A stretch of 64,000 nt of DNA. It comes from Pseudogymnoascus destructans. Lineage: Eukaryota; Ascomycota; Leotiomycetes; Thelebolales; Thelebolaceae. Below are positions 1-10,682 of this stretch, one piece after another. Under the pieces are notes generated by a model. The model worked only from the letters and a program-made list of their open reading frames with translations, ran no database searches and was not told the origin of the DNA. The position numbers were made by a program, and so were the translations under genes. How positions within the stretch are numbered: the stretch's first letter is position 1; the number at the start of each line of letters is the position of its first letter. The stretch spans positions 620,001-684,000 of the forward strand of contig NW_020167523.1 of the NCBI RefSeq assembly GCF_001641265.1, read 5' to 3'.

Positions 1-60
1 AGTAAATTCATCCCTTCCTTGGGTGGCTAGATTCTCACATCTGGTGCACCCACCACTACA
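1..60 (+). mobile_element. 3' end of an LTR, cut by the window edge
   Basis: These 60 bases match the reverse complement of 60796-60855, the outer end of the retrotransposon LTR at the right side of the window, at 58 of 60 positions. Both differences are C here against T there. The stretch ends in ACTACA, an LTR-type CA terminus, and host-like sequence starts at 61 with CCGGT, which could be a target duplication. It is a solo LTR or the 3' LTR of an element lying to the left. No primer binding site follows it, which argues against a 5' LTR. Confidence 0.85.
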
Positions 61-557
61 CCGGTCCATTATACAGAGCAAAATTATCGCAGGTGCATAG
101 TTGAGAGTGGGAAACGTATATATTTGGGTGTATATTCATGATTATTATGATTAGTTGTGCTAACCCCGAAGGGAGTTAGCTTACTAAGCACAGTTGACAG
201 GGTGGGTTGGGAAATATAATCAGCGAAGATGATTTTTTTATTTGTTTTGTTCCGTTTTTGCCCTTTGCGAAATATATTCTAATAAATGCATTGTCTCTTT
301 CTTCCTGTCACATACAAATTAAAGAGTCGAGTATATATCCCGTGCTTTTTCTTTTGGTACAAGTCAGAAGTATTTGGTACTCACCTGACGAAGCCTCTGT
401 CAGTGTCGCCTCCCCATACAATCCCTCTACTCAACCGCCATTCAACCCCATTCAACCCCATTCAACCCCATTCAACCCCATTCAACCCCACCACAACAGA
501 ACTCAGAACAACACACAATTCCCTGATTCCAACGATAATTGTAAACGAAGCACAGAA
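61..557. other. Flank and 5' region of RAD6
   Basis: No gene is seen here. The stretch runs from the LTR end to the RAD6 start codon and should hold its promoter and leader. It contains a five-copy 10-bp tandem repeat just before the gene. Confidence 0.5.
439..492. repeat. 10-bp tandem repeat in the RAD6 leader
   Basis: Five perfect consecutive copies of TTCAACCCCA cover 441-490, with a partial copy before them. The array lies 68-117 bases upstream of the RAD6 start codon, so it is in the leader or core promoter. Confidence 0.9.
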
Positions 558-1193
558 ATGTCTACAGCTGCTCGCCGCCGTTTAATGCGCGACTTCAAGG
601 TAAGCAGGCCCCCTCGGTAAGGTTCGTCGTGTGAGCACGGACTAACTCGCCTCCCCCGCCCCCCAGCGTATGCAAACGGACCCCCCAGCTGGTGTATCTG
701 CATCGCCTGTCGCCGACAATGTTATGCAATGGTATGTCTCCCCTCAAGAGGATCTGGTGGAATACATGGAACGGGGCACTGATGTGGAATAGGAACGCCG
801 TCATTATAGGCCCGGCTGACACGCCATTCGAGGACGGTACCTTCAGACTCGTCATGCAGTTCGAGGAGCAATACCCAAACAAACCCCCGCTGGTCAAGTT
901 CATTAGCCAGATGTTCCATCCGAACGTATATGCGACGGGGGAGCTGTGTCTGGACATCCTGCAGAACAGATGGAGTCCTACATACGATGTTGCCGCTGTG
1001 CTTACCAGCATTCAAAGGTAGGTAACCCCGAACATTATAAAGGAGACAACATGCTTACACAAACCCCAGTCTACTCAACGACCCGAATACCGGCTCGCCC
1101 GCAAATGTCGAGGCGTCGAACCTCTACAAAGACAACAGGAGGGAATACACCAAGCGCGTGCGGGAGACGGTTGAGAAGAGCTGGGAGGATTAA
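558..1193 (+). CDS. RAD6: Ubiquitin-conjugating enzyme E2 of the Rad6/Ubc2 type
   Basis: Four exons (558-599, 667-731, 793-1017, 1070-1193) give 151 residues, the length of yeast-core Rad6. The N-terminus [16 protein letters not shown], the active-site segment [12 protein letters not shown] with the catalytic cysteine, and the closing [11 protein letters not shown] are all Rad6 hallmarks. Known role of the family: with Rad18 it monoubiquitinates PCNA for post-replication repair, and with Bre1 it monoubiquitinates histone H2B. The acidic tail of budding yeast Rad6 is absent, as in other filamentous fungi. Small oddity: the segment before the second intron reads VMQW, where VMTW is usual. Introns are 67, 61 and 52 nt with normal GT-AG ends. 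Confidence 0.97.
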
Positions 1194-2254
1194 CGAACCA
1201 TGGACTGGTGTATGAATGGCATTCGGCGGTGGCGTACAACGGAAAGCTGCATTTCGAGACATGATCTCCGGTTATGGCGCACGTTTGGGAATAAAGACAT
1301 ACCTTTGCGAGCGGTTCCTTTTTCTAGAGTTATTTCACAATAACATGGTCTGATCGTTTAGTTTTGGGGTTTCGTGGCGATAATGCACATTTGATGATAT
1401 TGCAGTGTCCCTTTTTCAGGTGTCTCTGGGAGCGTTGACTTCATTCGAATGTGATTTGGACTTGGTCCAGTGAATATATATGCCGATATAATGGGTCCGG
1501 AACTTTCGGTAGAGGGGCTTGTAGCCATAGACTAAAGATCTCGTGCCTTACCCTAGGGGTGAAGGATAAACTATTCAATATCAGTATAGATGACCAGCCT
1601 CAAATAATGGCCCGCCATATGGATCTTCGGCGTCTTACCATTCGCGTGTATTATGTGCAATATCAGCCATTAGGATCGTCTCAGACCGAAGACCCGTATG
1701 TGACTTCAATCTGCTTAGAACCCCGCGTGGGCCAACAAGGTAATTTATACATCTTAAGACAATCAAAGAAGCCCTAGCATTTCAAGATTCTTCAAGATTC
1801 TTCTGCATGTTTTGCTGTAATCTTGTTTTAAGACAGGTTTACATTCCTCTCTCCGCTTCCCAACACCATAATATAATGCCAAGACACGTGCCCCATTGGG
1901 CCCAGAGTGACACGAAAGCGAATTCGGTGCCACGACCATCTCTATATACCCCAAACAAACACGTCTCGCATTAAATAATCGGCATTGCTACTGCATAGCG
2001 CACATTAAGTTACACTGCAATTCCTCACGAATCACAACTTTCCATTCCAGAATCCCCTATGGAAGTCTAGTCTGCATGGCTGCATGAAGGCCACTCTCGC
2101 TTCCTGATAGCTCCGCCCCCAGGGTCGCGACAAAGTTGCTCTCTCTGCAAGTCAACATCCACCTCCTTATCGTCATCGCCGCCAACGCAACCGCGCAACG
2201 TGGCTCCCAGGGCGACCTTGTACATATGAGCCGTTCGCGTAGCATCTAGCAGTC
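1194..2254. other. Intergenic region between RAD6 and kinesin
   Basis: About 1 kb with no supported gene. It holds a doubled CTTCAAGATT-type motif near 1780-1805. An open frame at 1451-1777 has no recognisable domain and no intron logic, so it is not called. Confidence 0.4.
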
Positions 2255-5200
2255 ATGGCGTGAGTGATAAATTCTCTGGGGATTTCGCGCGCGCGGGCGG
2301 CGGGCGGCGGTGTGCTGACGGGTGTGTTGAAACAGGTCAACGAATAGTATCAAGGTCGTTCTGCGGTTTCGGCCGCAGAACCGGAGGGAGATTGAGTCGG
2401 GGGGTGAGCCCATCGTCACTTTCGACTCGGATGATACGTGTAAGCTGGATGTAAGTTACTTCATTCTCCAAAATGTGTTTGGTTTTGGATAGCGGCGGTG
2501 TTGATATGGCGGATTAGTCGCAAGAAGCTACCGGCTCGTTCACCTTCGATCGTGTCTTTGATATGGCCTCGAAGCAGTCCGATATCTTCGACTTCTCTAT
2601 CAGGCCCACGGTAGACGATATTCTTAACGGGTACAATGGAACGGTTTTTGCTTATGGCCAGACTGGCGCGGGAAAGTCTTATACCATGATGGGTACCGAC
2701 ATGGAGGATGAGCAGGGGCGAGGTGTGATTCCACGTATTGTCGAACAGATTTTCGCAAGTATCGTGGCCAGCCCAAGCAATATCGAATATACAGTACGGG
2801 TGAGCTACATGGAAATTTACATGGAGAGGATCCGAGATTTGTTGGTTCCGCAGAATGATAATCTGCCCATCCACGAAGAGAAGAACAGGGGGGTTTACGT
2901 CAAGGGGTTGTTGGAGATCTACGTCTCCAGTGTACAAGAGGTCTACGAAGTCATGAGAAAAGGTGGGAATTCCCGAGCGGTGGCAGCGACAAATATGAAC
3001 CAGGAATCCTCACGATCGCATTCCATATTTGTCATTACGATTACGCAGAAGAACGTCGAAACCGGCTCTGCTAAGAGCGGTCAGCTCTTCTTGGTCGATT
3101 TGGCTGGTAGTGAAAAGGTCGGCAAGACAGGTGCCAGCGGCCAGACGCTAGAGGAAGCCAAGAAGATTAACAAGAGTTTGAGTGCCCTTGGAATGGTTAT
3201 CAATTCGTTGACGGACGGCAAATCGTCGCATATTCCATACCGTGACTCGAAGCTCACAAGAATTCTTCAGGAATCATTGGGAGGTAATAGTAGGACGACC
3301 CTCATCATCAATGCCTCACCCAGCAGTTACAATGACGCCGAAACCCTTAGCACGATGCGATTCGGAATGCGAGCAAAGGCCATCAAGAACAAGGCGAAGA
3401 TCAATGCAGAGCTCAGCCCCGGCGAACTCAAGATGCTCCTCAAGAAAGCTCAAGCTCAAGTCACGACGTTCGAGAGCTACGTCCAGAATTTGGAGGGCGA
3501 AGTCCAGCAATGGCGCAGTGGCGAAAGCGTACCTAAGGAGAAATGGGCGCCGGCTATATCTGCTGGTGCCGTTCAAGGGGCAAAGGTAGATGCTCGTGGT
3601 CCACCTCGACCGTCAACACCATCGCGGCTGCAGCCAGAAAGTCGATCAGACAGCCGAGCAGATACGCCCGCCACAGACCGTTCTAGTACCCCCTCCATCC
3701 CCATCGAGAAAGATGAAAGGGATGAATTCTTACGGCGAGAGAACGAGCTGCAAGACCAGCTTGCCGAGAAGGAGTCGCAAATAGCGGCTGCCGAGAAGAG
3801 CCTCAAAGACGCCAAAGAGGAGCTCTCGTACATTAAAGAGCACTCTGGAAAGACGGGTAGAGATAATGAGAAGCTGACTGGTGAGGTGAATGACTTCAGA
3901 ATGCAGTTAGAACGATTAAATTTCGAGAATAAGGAGGCTCAAATCACCATGGACAGCTTCAAGGAGGCCAACCTAGAGCTCACCACGGAACTAGACGAGG
4001 TTAAACAGCAATTATTAGACGTCAGGATCAGTGCTCGCGAGACAAGCGCCGTTATCGATGAGAAGGAGAAGAAGAAAGCCGAGAAGATGGCCACGATGAT
4101 GGCCGGTTTCGACCTCGGCGGCGAAGTCTTCAGCGACAACGAGAGGACGATTCAGAAAGCTATCGAGCAAATCGATGCTCTTCATGAGCAGAGCTCGCTC
4201 GGTGAGGCCATTCCACCTGATGCTATTGCAGAAATCAAAACCAGACTTGTTGAGACACAGGGCATCGTGCGCCAAGCAGAACTTTCGATGTATGCTGCGC
4301 CCACTAACGAGACCGGCTCAAGAAGGCGCGAAGAGTTAGAGGCACGCCTCGAGGCCATGGAGAGAGACTACGAAGAACTGCTAGAACGTAACTTGACCGA
4401 AGCCGATTCGGAAGAAATCAAGGGTAGACTCGAGAAGGCTTACGCCGACAAGAAGGACGCACAGCAGGATATGGTAGACGGCATCAAGCAGGACATCGTC
4501 GATAAGATGGCGGAGAACACAAGGCTAAAGGCATTGGCTGAAGATCTGCAACAGAAGCTCAAATCTGGCGCCGCAGCGAATGGCACACAGGCCCCTGGGA
4601 CGCCGAATGGCAAGAGTGTACAGCAGCAGATCGCCGAGTTCGACGTCATGAAGAAGAGCCTCATGCGCGATCTCCAGAACCGATGCGAGCGCGTCGTCGA
4701 GCTGGAGATCTCCCTCGACGAGACCCGCGAGCAATACAACAACGTGCTGCGGTCCTCGAACAACCGCGCGCAGCAGAAGAAGATGGCCTTCCTCGAGCGC
4801 AACCTCGAGCAACTCACGCACGTGCAGCGCCAGCTGGTCGAGCAGAACAGCAGCCTGAAGAAGGAAGTCGCCATCGCGGAGCGCAAGCTGATCGCGCGCA
4901 ACGAGCGCATCCAGAGCCTGGAGAGCCTGCTGCAGGACTCGCAGGAGAAGCTGACGGCGGCGAACCACCGGTATACACTCCTCTTTGTGCAGCGGCGACG
5001 GACGTCCCGGCTAATTGACCCGCGTAGATTCGAAGCACAGCTCACGGCCGTTAAGGAGCGGCTCGAAGCGGCGAAGACCGGCAGCACGCGCGGCCTGGGC
5101 GGCGCCGCCGCCGCGCAGGGCGGGTTTAGCTTCTCCGGAGCGGGCGGCCGAGTTGCGAAGCCGTTGAGGGGGGGTGGGGGGGAGACGACCATCCCGGCGG

Positions 5201-5274
5201 TGCAGGGCTTGCAGAATGAGAGCGCGGGAGGGGGGAATAAACGCACGTCATGGTTCTTCTCGGGGCAGAAGTAG
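2255..5274 (+). CDS. kinA: Conventional kinesin (kinesin-1 heavy chain)
   Basis: Exons 2255-2259, 2336-2450, 2518-4970 and 5028-5274 encode 939 residues. The start gives MASTNSIKVVLRFRPQNR, the typical kinesin-1 N-terminus; only five bases of coding sequence lie in exon 1. The motor domain spans about residues 5-340, with the P-loop GQTGAGKS near 88-95, SSRSHS (switch I) near 205 and LVDLAGSEK (switch II) near 233. A Pro/Ser-rich hinge follows the neck, then long heptad-repeat coiled coils to about 900 and a Gly-rich tail. Fungal kinesin-1 carries vesicles and dynein toward microtubule plus ends at the hyphal tip and needs no light chains. The last intron (4971-5027, 57 nt) is a multiple of three without a stop, so a retained intron would only add 19 residues. 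That it is an intron is inferred from the continuous NHR-FEAQL join and a CTAAT branch site. Confidence 0.96.
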
Positions 5275-5851
5275 GAAAGGGGGGGGGAATGGGGGCTGGT
5301 AAATAGCATGCATAGATGAGATGACCTGATGTATACCCACGCGTTTTTTTTTTGTTTTCGCTAGGAAGAGACGGATTTTGGGAAAGGGGATGGATTAGAG
5401 CGGTGGGTGGTTGGGTATTGGATAGGACCGGGTGGTATACTTACCTTGGAGGCGCAGATATACTTGTCATACAGACTCTCCTCACGCGATAGCGATACCT
5501 GATAATGAAAGACTTGAAGGTTGAAATAAGACTTGAATATATCCCGTTGCTTGATGCACCAGGCTGGTCTGGGCCTTGGGATGGGGAGGGGTGGAAAACG
5601 TGATGGTATCGATTGGACAATCACATGTGAGGAGTGATGCCATACCACCTGAGAAAACAAGCTGGGATGGACCCCTATGGATTGGAAAACTGAAAATAGA
5701 AAAACTAGAAGTATAGACGTTCCCAGGAACAGGAAATCTTTGGTTTTTATTGTTATACGCCCCGTCAATTGATAAGTTAAGTTAGCCATTCGTTTTATTA
5801 GAAAGTGTTGAGCTTTGTGCTATTGGGTCGAGATGAAGTATCCAGATAAGC
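5275..5851. other. Intergenic region after kinesin
   Basis: No gene is seen. A T-run near 5345 may mark the kinesin 3' end. The rest is the upstream region of the next locus. Confidence 0.35.
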
Positions 5852-6700
5852 ATGACGGCTTCTCACACCATACAGCAACACCACCGCCAGTGCCGCGGAG
5901 CTCAGGAAGCTCCAGCTGTACACCTGCAAACTCATTATCTTATTCCCCATCTACATCTACATTTATATTTCCCATCCCCCCCTTTCAAGTTACCCTCATA
6001 TCCAAGAACCCCCCAGCTAACACCCCCCCTCCCCCCAGTCAAAGAAACCCCTCAGGTGATCCGCACCCTCTGCTCCGGCACGCCCGCGCAGCAGCTCGCG
6101 GCCCTCGACGCGAACTTCACGCACGACGCCTCCTTCCGGCACACCGTCTGCCGCGTTCCGAGCTTTGGGGACGTGAATGTGCCGCTGCTGGGCGCAGTGA
6201 ACTCGAGATGGGTGATTGGGTGTGTTTATAGGTGGTATAAGCTGTTGAGCCCGAGGATTGAGGTTGAGATTGAGAGTGTTGGTATGTTAACCGTCTGGGG
6301 GGGCTGTGGCTGCCCTTTTGGCTCAGGGGAAGGGGGGCAAAGGGAAGGGGCAGTGGAGGAGATAGGAGGGGGGGTGAATAGATGCTAACAGACTACAGTT
6401 CCCGACCAAAAAACCCAGCGCCTATACGTCTCAATGGCGCAAACCTTCTCCCTCTTCATCATCCCCTTCTAAGTGCCCCTAATCAGCGTCCTGCGCCTCG
6501 TCAAAGAGGAGGATGACCGCTTCTATATCAGCGCCCAGGAGGACTACTACGAGCCAGAGGACTTTGTAATGTTCTTTGGAGCGCACTGGCTGCTGCAGAT
6601 TTTCCAGTGGTTCACTGTGGCGATCTGCGTGCTCTGTACATTGTTGCTGGCGCCGCTGCTGAAGATGGCGCAGAAGATTGTGGGGTTCAAGATGGATTGA
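5852..6700 (+). pseudogene. SigF-like NTF2-fold gene with an in-frame stop codon
   Basis: Two coding blocks, 5852-6281 and 6399-6700, are separated by a clear intron (6282-6398). They give a conserved fungal SigF-like NTF2 fold: an N-terminal cone (VIRTLCSGTPAQQ), SRWVIGCVYRWYKLLSPRI in the middle, and a hydrophobic C-terminal segment (IFQWFTVAICVLCTLLLAPLL), likely a membrane anchor. The conserved IIPF-Y-x-VPL stretch is broken by TAA at 6470-6472: the bases read CCC TTC TAA GTG, as if three bases of a Tyr codon and its neighbour were lost. The frame continues intact for another 76 codons to a normal end. The true start is unclear; 5852 is the first ATG in frame, but a small upstream exon is possible. 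It may be a pseudogene, a truncated protein, or a sequence error. Confidence 0.6.
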
Positions 6701-7350
6701 GGTAGGAAGAGGGAGGATGAGAAGGGGGGCTTTAATGGATTATGGACAGTTTGAGGCGAGGGAAGGGAGGAAAACTTGGACAAATAAGGAGACCTGGGAC
6801 GATATATATGCGTTATTATAGAGCCGAATAAAAATATTAGATCAACTAGCGTTTTTAATAACTGAAAATCCTGTGAAAGTTAAACAATCACTGGAAACTT
6901 CGGAAATTATAGTCACGTGATATATCGTATATAAGAATCAGGAATAAACATATCGCCACATAAATCAATAGTGGGTGAGATTAAAAATAGAATTCAAGAA
7001 TTCTCGTCATTCCCTCGCTGGATAATATTGGCCTTGTAGGAAAATTGAGAAAGTGAAGCAGCAGTAGTAATTATAACACATAAACGTCTATAACGGGGAA
7101 TGTACGAGTTGTGTTTTGAAGGATCGAAATGATACGTTGTTGATTGGTTTCGAAACCCCAGCAGTCCCGCTACCACACAGTCGTCGTCACTTGTCCCCAC
7201 CGGCGACGACGGTCTATCGCGATCGATCCTTCCTTACTACCTACCTCACATTCGTTCGTTTCTTTCCTTTCTTCAACTTCAACTTCGACAACAGCGACCT
7301 TCCGACATCAAACGACTTTTACAACCGCGTCTATCGCGACTGACGTCGCC
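6701..7350. other. Promoter region of the 7351 gene
   Basis: AT-rich intergenic stretch, about 650 bases, with TATATA-type runs near 6800-6930 and a pyrimidine-rich leader from about 7190 to the start codon. No gene is seen. Confidence 0.4.
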
Positions 7351-8477
7351 ATGGCTATCATGAATTCCGTCACGAGCCACATCGTCCGCAGAGGCATGGA
7401 CATCCACCAGGCTCATCAATCGTCGGGCGGCCACCACAAGCATGGCGACAAGAGCCTTCTTACCCCTCTCGCCATCGCCACTCTGGCATTCACCTCCATC
7501 ATCTTCTTCTTCACCATTATGATGGCGAGTCCTCCCCCTACCCCGCTCGTCGGCCCATCTAACGTCTACAGGCTTCATACACCTACGGGAACCTCATCCC
7601 CACCCTCGCCATGGTCGAGACCCCCACCGCCCTCCTGATCGAGACCACCACCACCGAAGAGAAGGAGGATAGCATGGCCAAGGAGCCCCTCCTCGAACAA
7701 TACGAGGTCACCCTCATCCAACAGACCCCCATCACCGCCAGCATCCGCACAACCCTCCAGCACCTCTGCGAGACCGGTGGATTCTTCGGCCGCTACCGTG
7801 GCTTCAGCATGTTTGTCGTGTACATCTTCCTCTGCAGCCAATTCAGCATCGTTTTCTCCTTCCTCCCCTTCGGCCTCGGCGACATCCTCACCATGGTCGT
7901 CCTCTCCACCATCCGCATGGGATGGACGCACGCCATCGTCTCCGCCCCATCGCCCCTACCCTGGTTCCGCCGCCTCCCATCCATCAAGACGTTCAAGAAG
8001 ATCGCGCCCATCACCGCCTTGGTTGCGATATCTGAGGAGCTCTCTATCTTGTTGCCATACCTTTTCGCCGGCGCGCTCGGACTTTTCGACAGCATGGATC
8101 GCCAGGCCGGCGGCGAGACCATCGTCGACCCCGAGGCTTGCTTGGTGAAGATTTTCGCCGTGGCTGCTGTCTTCTTCTCGTACGTCATCCTTGTCGTGGT
8201 GCCTGTCACCATGGTCATGGCTCGCATTCACGCTAGCTTGATCGAGGAGAACGTGGAGACGATTGTGTCGGTTCACCGCGAGCCGTTGTCGATCAAGGAG
8301 GCGTGGGAGAGTGTTGACTGGAACGCGCGCGTGCACGTCTACAAGGCGTACCTGAAGGGGTTCGCTATCCAGATGAGCATTATGATTCTGTTCTCCGCGG
8401 TGGTGTACGTGCAGCTCGTTATGTTCTTGGGACCAAAGTTCCCAGAGGTCATTACGCAGTACATGCTCATGGTTTAA
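7351..8477 (+). CDS. Fungal multi-pass membrane protein of unknown function
   Basis: Two exons (7351-7524 and 7572-8477) give 359 residues. The frame only closes if the intron is 7525-7571, which starts with GCGAGT and ends with CTACAG; the nearby GT at 7529 would shift the frame. A GC-AG intron is therefore inferred. The protein has a charged N-terminus with several His, a first hydrophobic segment near residues 37-58, and further membrane segments near 140-160, 205-225, 255-280 and 320-345, ending in a hydrophobic tail. To my memory, relatives are often labelled 'ubiquitin carrier protein' in fungal databases, but there is no E2 fold or active-site cysteine motif here. The function is unknown. 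Confidence 0.85.
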
Positions 8478-9095
8478 GTGGGATTATTATCAGAGATTAA
8501 GGGATTGATTGATTGGCCTGTATAGGCACTACTAGACTGACTACGACTCATACGCTGAGTGGTTCATTTGTGGGTTAATTTGAGAAAGATTGTGTAGGAT
8601 CGTAGGTCTGTGGTCGTTTTTTTGCTGTTTCGGGAGGATGGAATAAGCTAGTTCGTTAAGTAGGTCAACAGGAAGAGGAGAGATCATTGATAGTTTTCAT
8701 TTACTCATGTACTTCTAAAACAACACTCATATGATAGCCTTTGCAATGCCAGCAGTTTTCCTCTCTGAAGTATGATGCCGTTTCTGTATCCTGTTCAACT
8801 CGTGTCCATTGTCGTGCGATGCCTCTCCTTGTATTGGTTATCAGTCAAGTCGGATCACAACATGAAGCTGGTATTTGACCCTCAAGTGTTCATATTGAAA
8901 AGGCCGTATTCTCAAGCGTGAATTGAATCCAATCCCTGCGTGAATTTCAGATACCCCGCACAACCTCCCGTCTTCCCTCCAAATCATTCGGCTCTATTAT
9001 ACAAATTCCCAGTTGGAAACGCTCATTGCTAGGAAAGAACAGCAAGGAAATGTCAAGTCTTGTGCGCTAGGTAACACACCGGATGGATCCAAGGA
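8478..9095. other. Convergent intergenic region
   Basis: About 620 bases between the 3' ends of the 7351 gene and the 9096 gene. Nothing recognisable is seen beyond AT-rich 3' flanking sequence. Confidence 0.4.
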
Positions 9096-10079
9096 TCACA
9101 TAATCCACGACGACATGGGGTAGGACATATCGGGGCAGTCAGCGCCGGATGGGTGCAGATGGTAAAAGCATACCGGTGCTATGTTTGGATGAGTCGGCGT
9201 GGAGCCGGGGATCGGCTTCATGTATTCGAGGACATCGTCTAGGAGTTGCGTGTCGCTGGCGAGGTGGGTGTCTCCATTGGTGTGCGCGTGGCCATTGGGT
9301 TGCGTATCTCCATTGACATGCGTGAATCCATTGGGTTGCGTATCTCCGTTGACATGCGTGAATCCATTAGGCTGCGCTTCCCCGTTGAGCTGCGGCAGTC
9401 CATTGAGTTTAACATCTCCATTAAGTGACGTATACCCATTCAGCTGCGTATATCCACTGAGCATATCAGCCACCTCATCCCTATCAACCTCCCTGACAGG
9501 TCCCCAGAAGACACCAAGCTCATACGCAATAACCTGCGCCACATAATCCCTAAAGATATTCCCCCTCTCAACCTTCGCATAATGCTCCGCCCAAATAGGG
9601 ATAGAAAGCGGCTCATCAGTCAGTATCTGGGCCGTCATCAGCCGATCTTGGAACTCAAACAGACCATGTTCAGCAGCGAAGACGATGGCGTTGAAGATTC
9701 CGGCAGTGGTGCAGCGGCTGGCATCGTCGCTGCGAAAGAGGGTGACGGCGTTGACGGTGCCGCGGCAGAGGAATTCGATGTAGACAGGGAAGACGGAGGG
9801 GTTGCCTGCGGTGAGGGCGCTGGCTTCTTCGACGGCTTTTTGGGTGGCGGCGTCTTGGTCGAGGATTTCTTGGGTTTCTTGGTCGAGGGCTTTTCGGTCG
9901 AGGGTCTCTTGGTAAAGGCTATCTTGGTCGAGGGTCTCTTCGGAGAGGGTCTCTTCATAGAGGGTCTCTTGGTCATCTAGCTCCTGGTTGACTGGATTTT
10001 GGTTGACTGCCTCTTGGTTGACTGCCTCTTGGTTGACGGCATCCTGGTCAACTACCTCTTTGGAGTCGTCTTTAGACAT
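9096..10079 (-). CDS. BTB-like protein with repeat-rich ends
   Basis: A single exon encodes 327 residues. The N-terminal third is a degenerate pentapeptide run of the type xxLDQET / VNQEA. The middle (about 95-205) resembles the second half of fungal BTB/POZ proteins: VYIEFLCRGTVNAV followed by helices around FAAEHGLFEFQDRLMTA and FRDYVAQVIAYELG. The first strand-helix part of the BTB fold is missing or replaced by the repeats. The C-terminal part (about 215-290) is a tandem run of units like TQPNGFTHVNGD, and the DNA there shows matching 36-base repeats. I cannot assign a partner or pathway. Rapid repeat turnover at both ends is likely. Confidence 0.7.
   Translation of the reverse strand: MSKDDSKEVVDQDAVNQEAVNQEAVNQNPVNQELDDQETLYEETLSEETLDQDSLYQETLDRKALDQETQEILDQDAATQKAVEEASALTAGNPSVFPVYIEFLCRGTVNAVTLFRSDDASRCTTAGIFNAIVFAAEHGLFEFQDRLMTAQILTDEPLSIPIWAEHYAKVERGNIFRDYVAQVIAYELGVFWGPVREVDRDEVADMLSGYTQLNGYTSLNGDVKLNGLPQLNGEAQPNGFTHVNGDTQPNGFTHVNGDTQPNGHAHTNGDTHLASDTQLLDDVLEYMKPIPGSTPTHPNIAPVCFYHLHPSGADCPDMSYPMSSWIM
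9255..9440. repeat. Coding minisatellite in the BTB-like gene
   Basis: Degenerate tandem units of about 18 and 36 bases (around CATTGGGTTGCGTATCTC) encode Asn-Gly-containing dodecapeptides on the minus strand. Two near-identical 36-base copies are seen at about 9292-9363. Confidence 0.8.
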
Positions 10080-10682
10080 TTTGTGTGAATGGCATGAGAG
10101 TTCTTAATTTCCTAAGACAACAGTAATCGTATGCCGGTCTCTTGACGAGTAACTTTGCTTCGAGATTGAGGTGAATGCGAAGAGCATAATTAAAAGCGGA
10201 TTCAATAGTCAAAACAAAGCACACAATTAGACACTGAGTCACACGGCAGGAACCATCTACCGTACTCAACATAACATTAACAACAGCAAACAAGACAGAA
10301 TATCTGAAGTTCAGATAGAGTATGATAAGTCCACAACCGCCAAGCCCACATTTATAACCTCACTATCTTATCAGATCATCTACGCCACGCAGTATGTAGT
10401 TAGCGCCCGGACCAGCCGGTCACACCAAGCAACTTCGACCCCGCCAAATGCACCATTACATCTTCGCATCAACACTCCCATCCAAGGTCGCCAGCTCCAG
10501 TCCACGCCACTCAAACCCCCATTCTCTACAAAACCACTCTCACTGCCACTCCTGCGAGTTTCCGGCCCCAAGAGCCAGCAAATTGTAAGCTTACAACCTC
10601 TCCCCCCCAAGCTCCCACAAGCCCCCACCATAGCACACGAACACTCTACTCACACCCCCCCTTCCCAGCTTCACCGCCCACA
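10080..10682. other. Divergent promoter region
   Basis: About 600 bases between the starts of the minus-strand BTB-like gene and the plus-strand E2 gene. The right half is C-rich on the plus strand, a common leader bias in this window. No gene is supported. Confidence 0.4.

Noticed and set aside
1451..1777. 108-codon open frame between RAD6 and kinesin
   Set aside because: No recognisable domain, no paralogue in the window and no splice logic; likely chance.
4440..5309. 289-codon open frame antisense to the kinesin 3' end
   Set aside because: Composition shadow of the GC-rich coiled-coil codons; low-complexity Ser/Cys/Arg translation.
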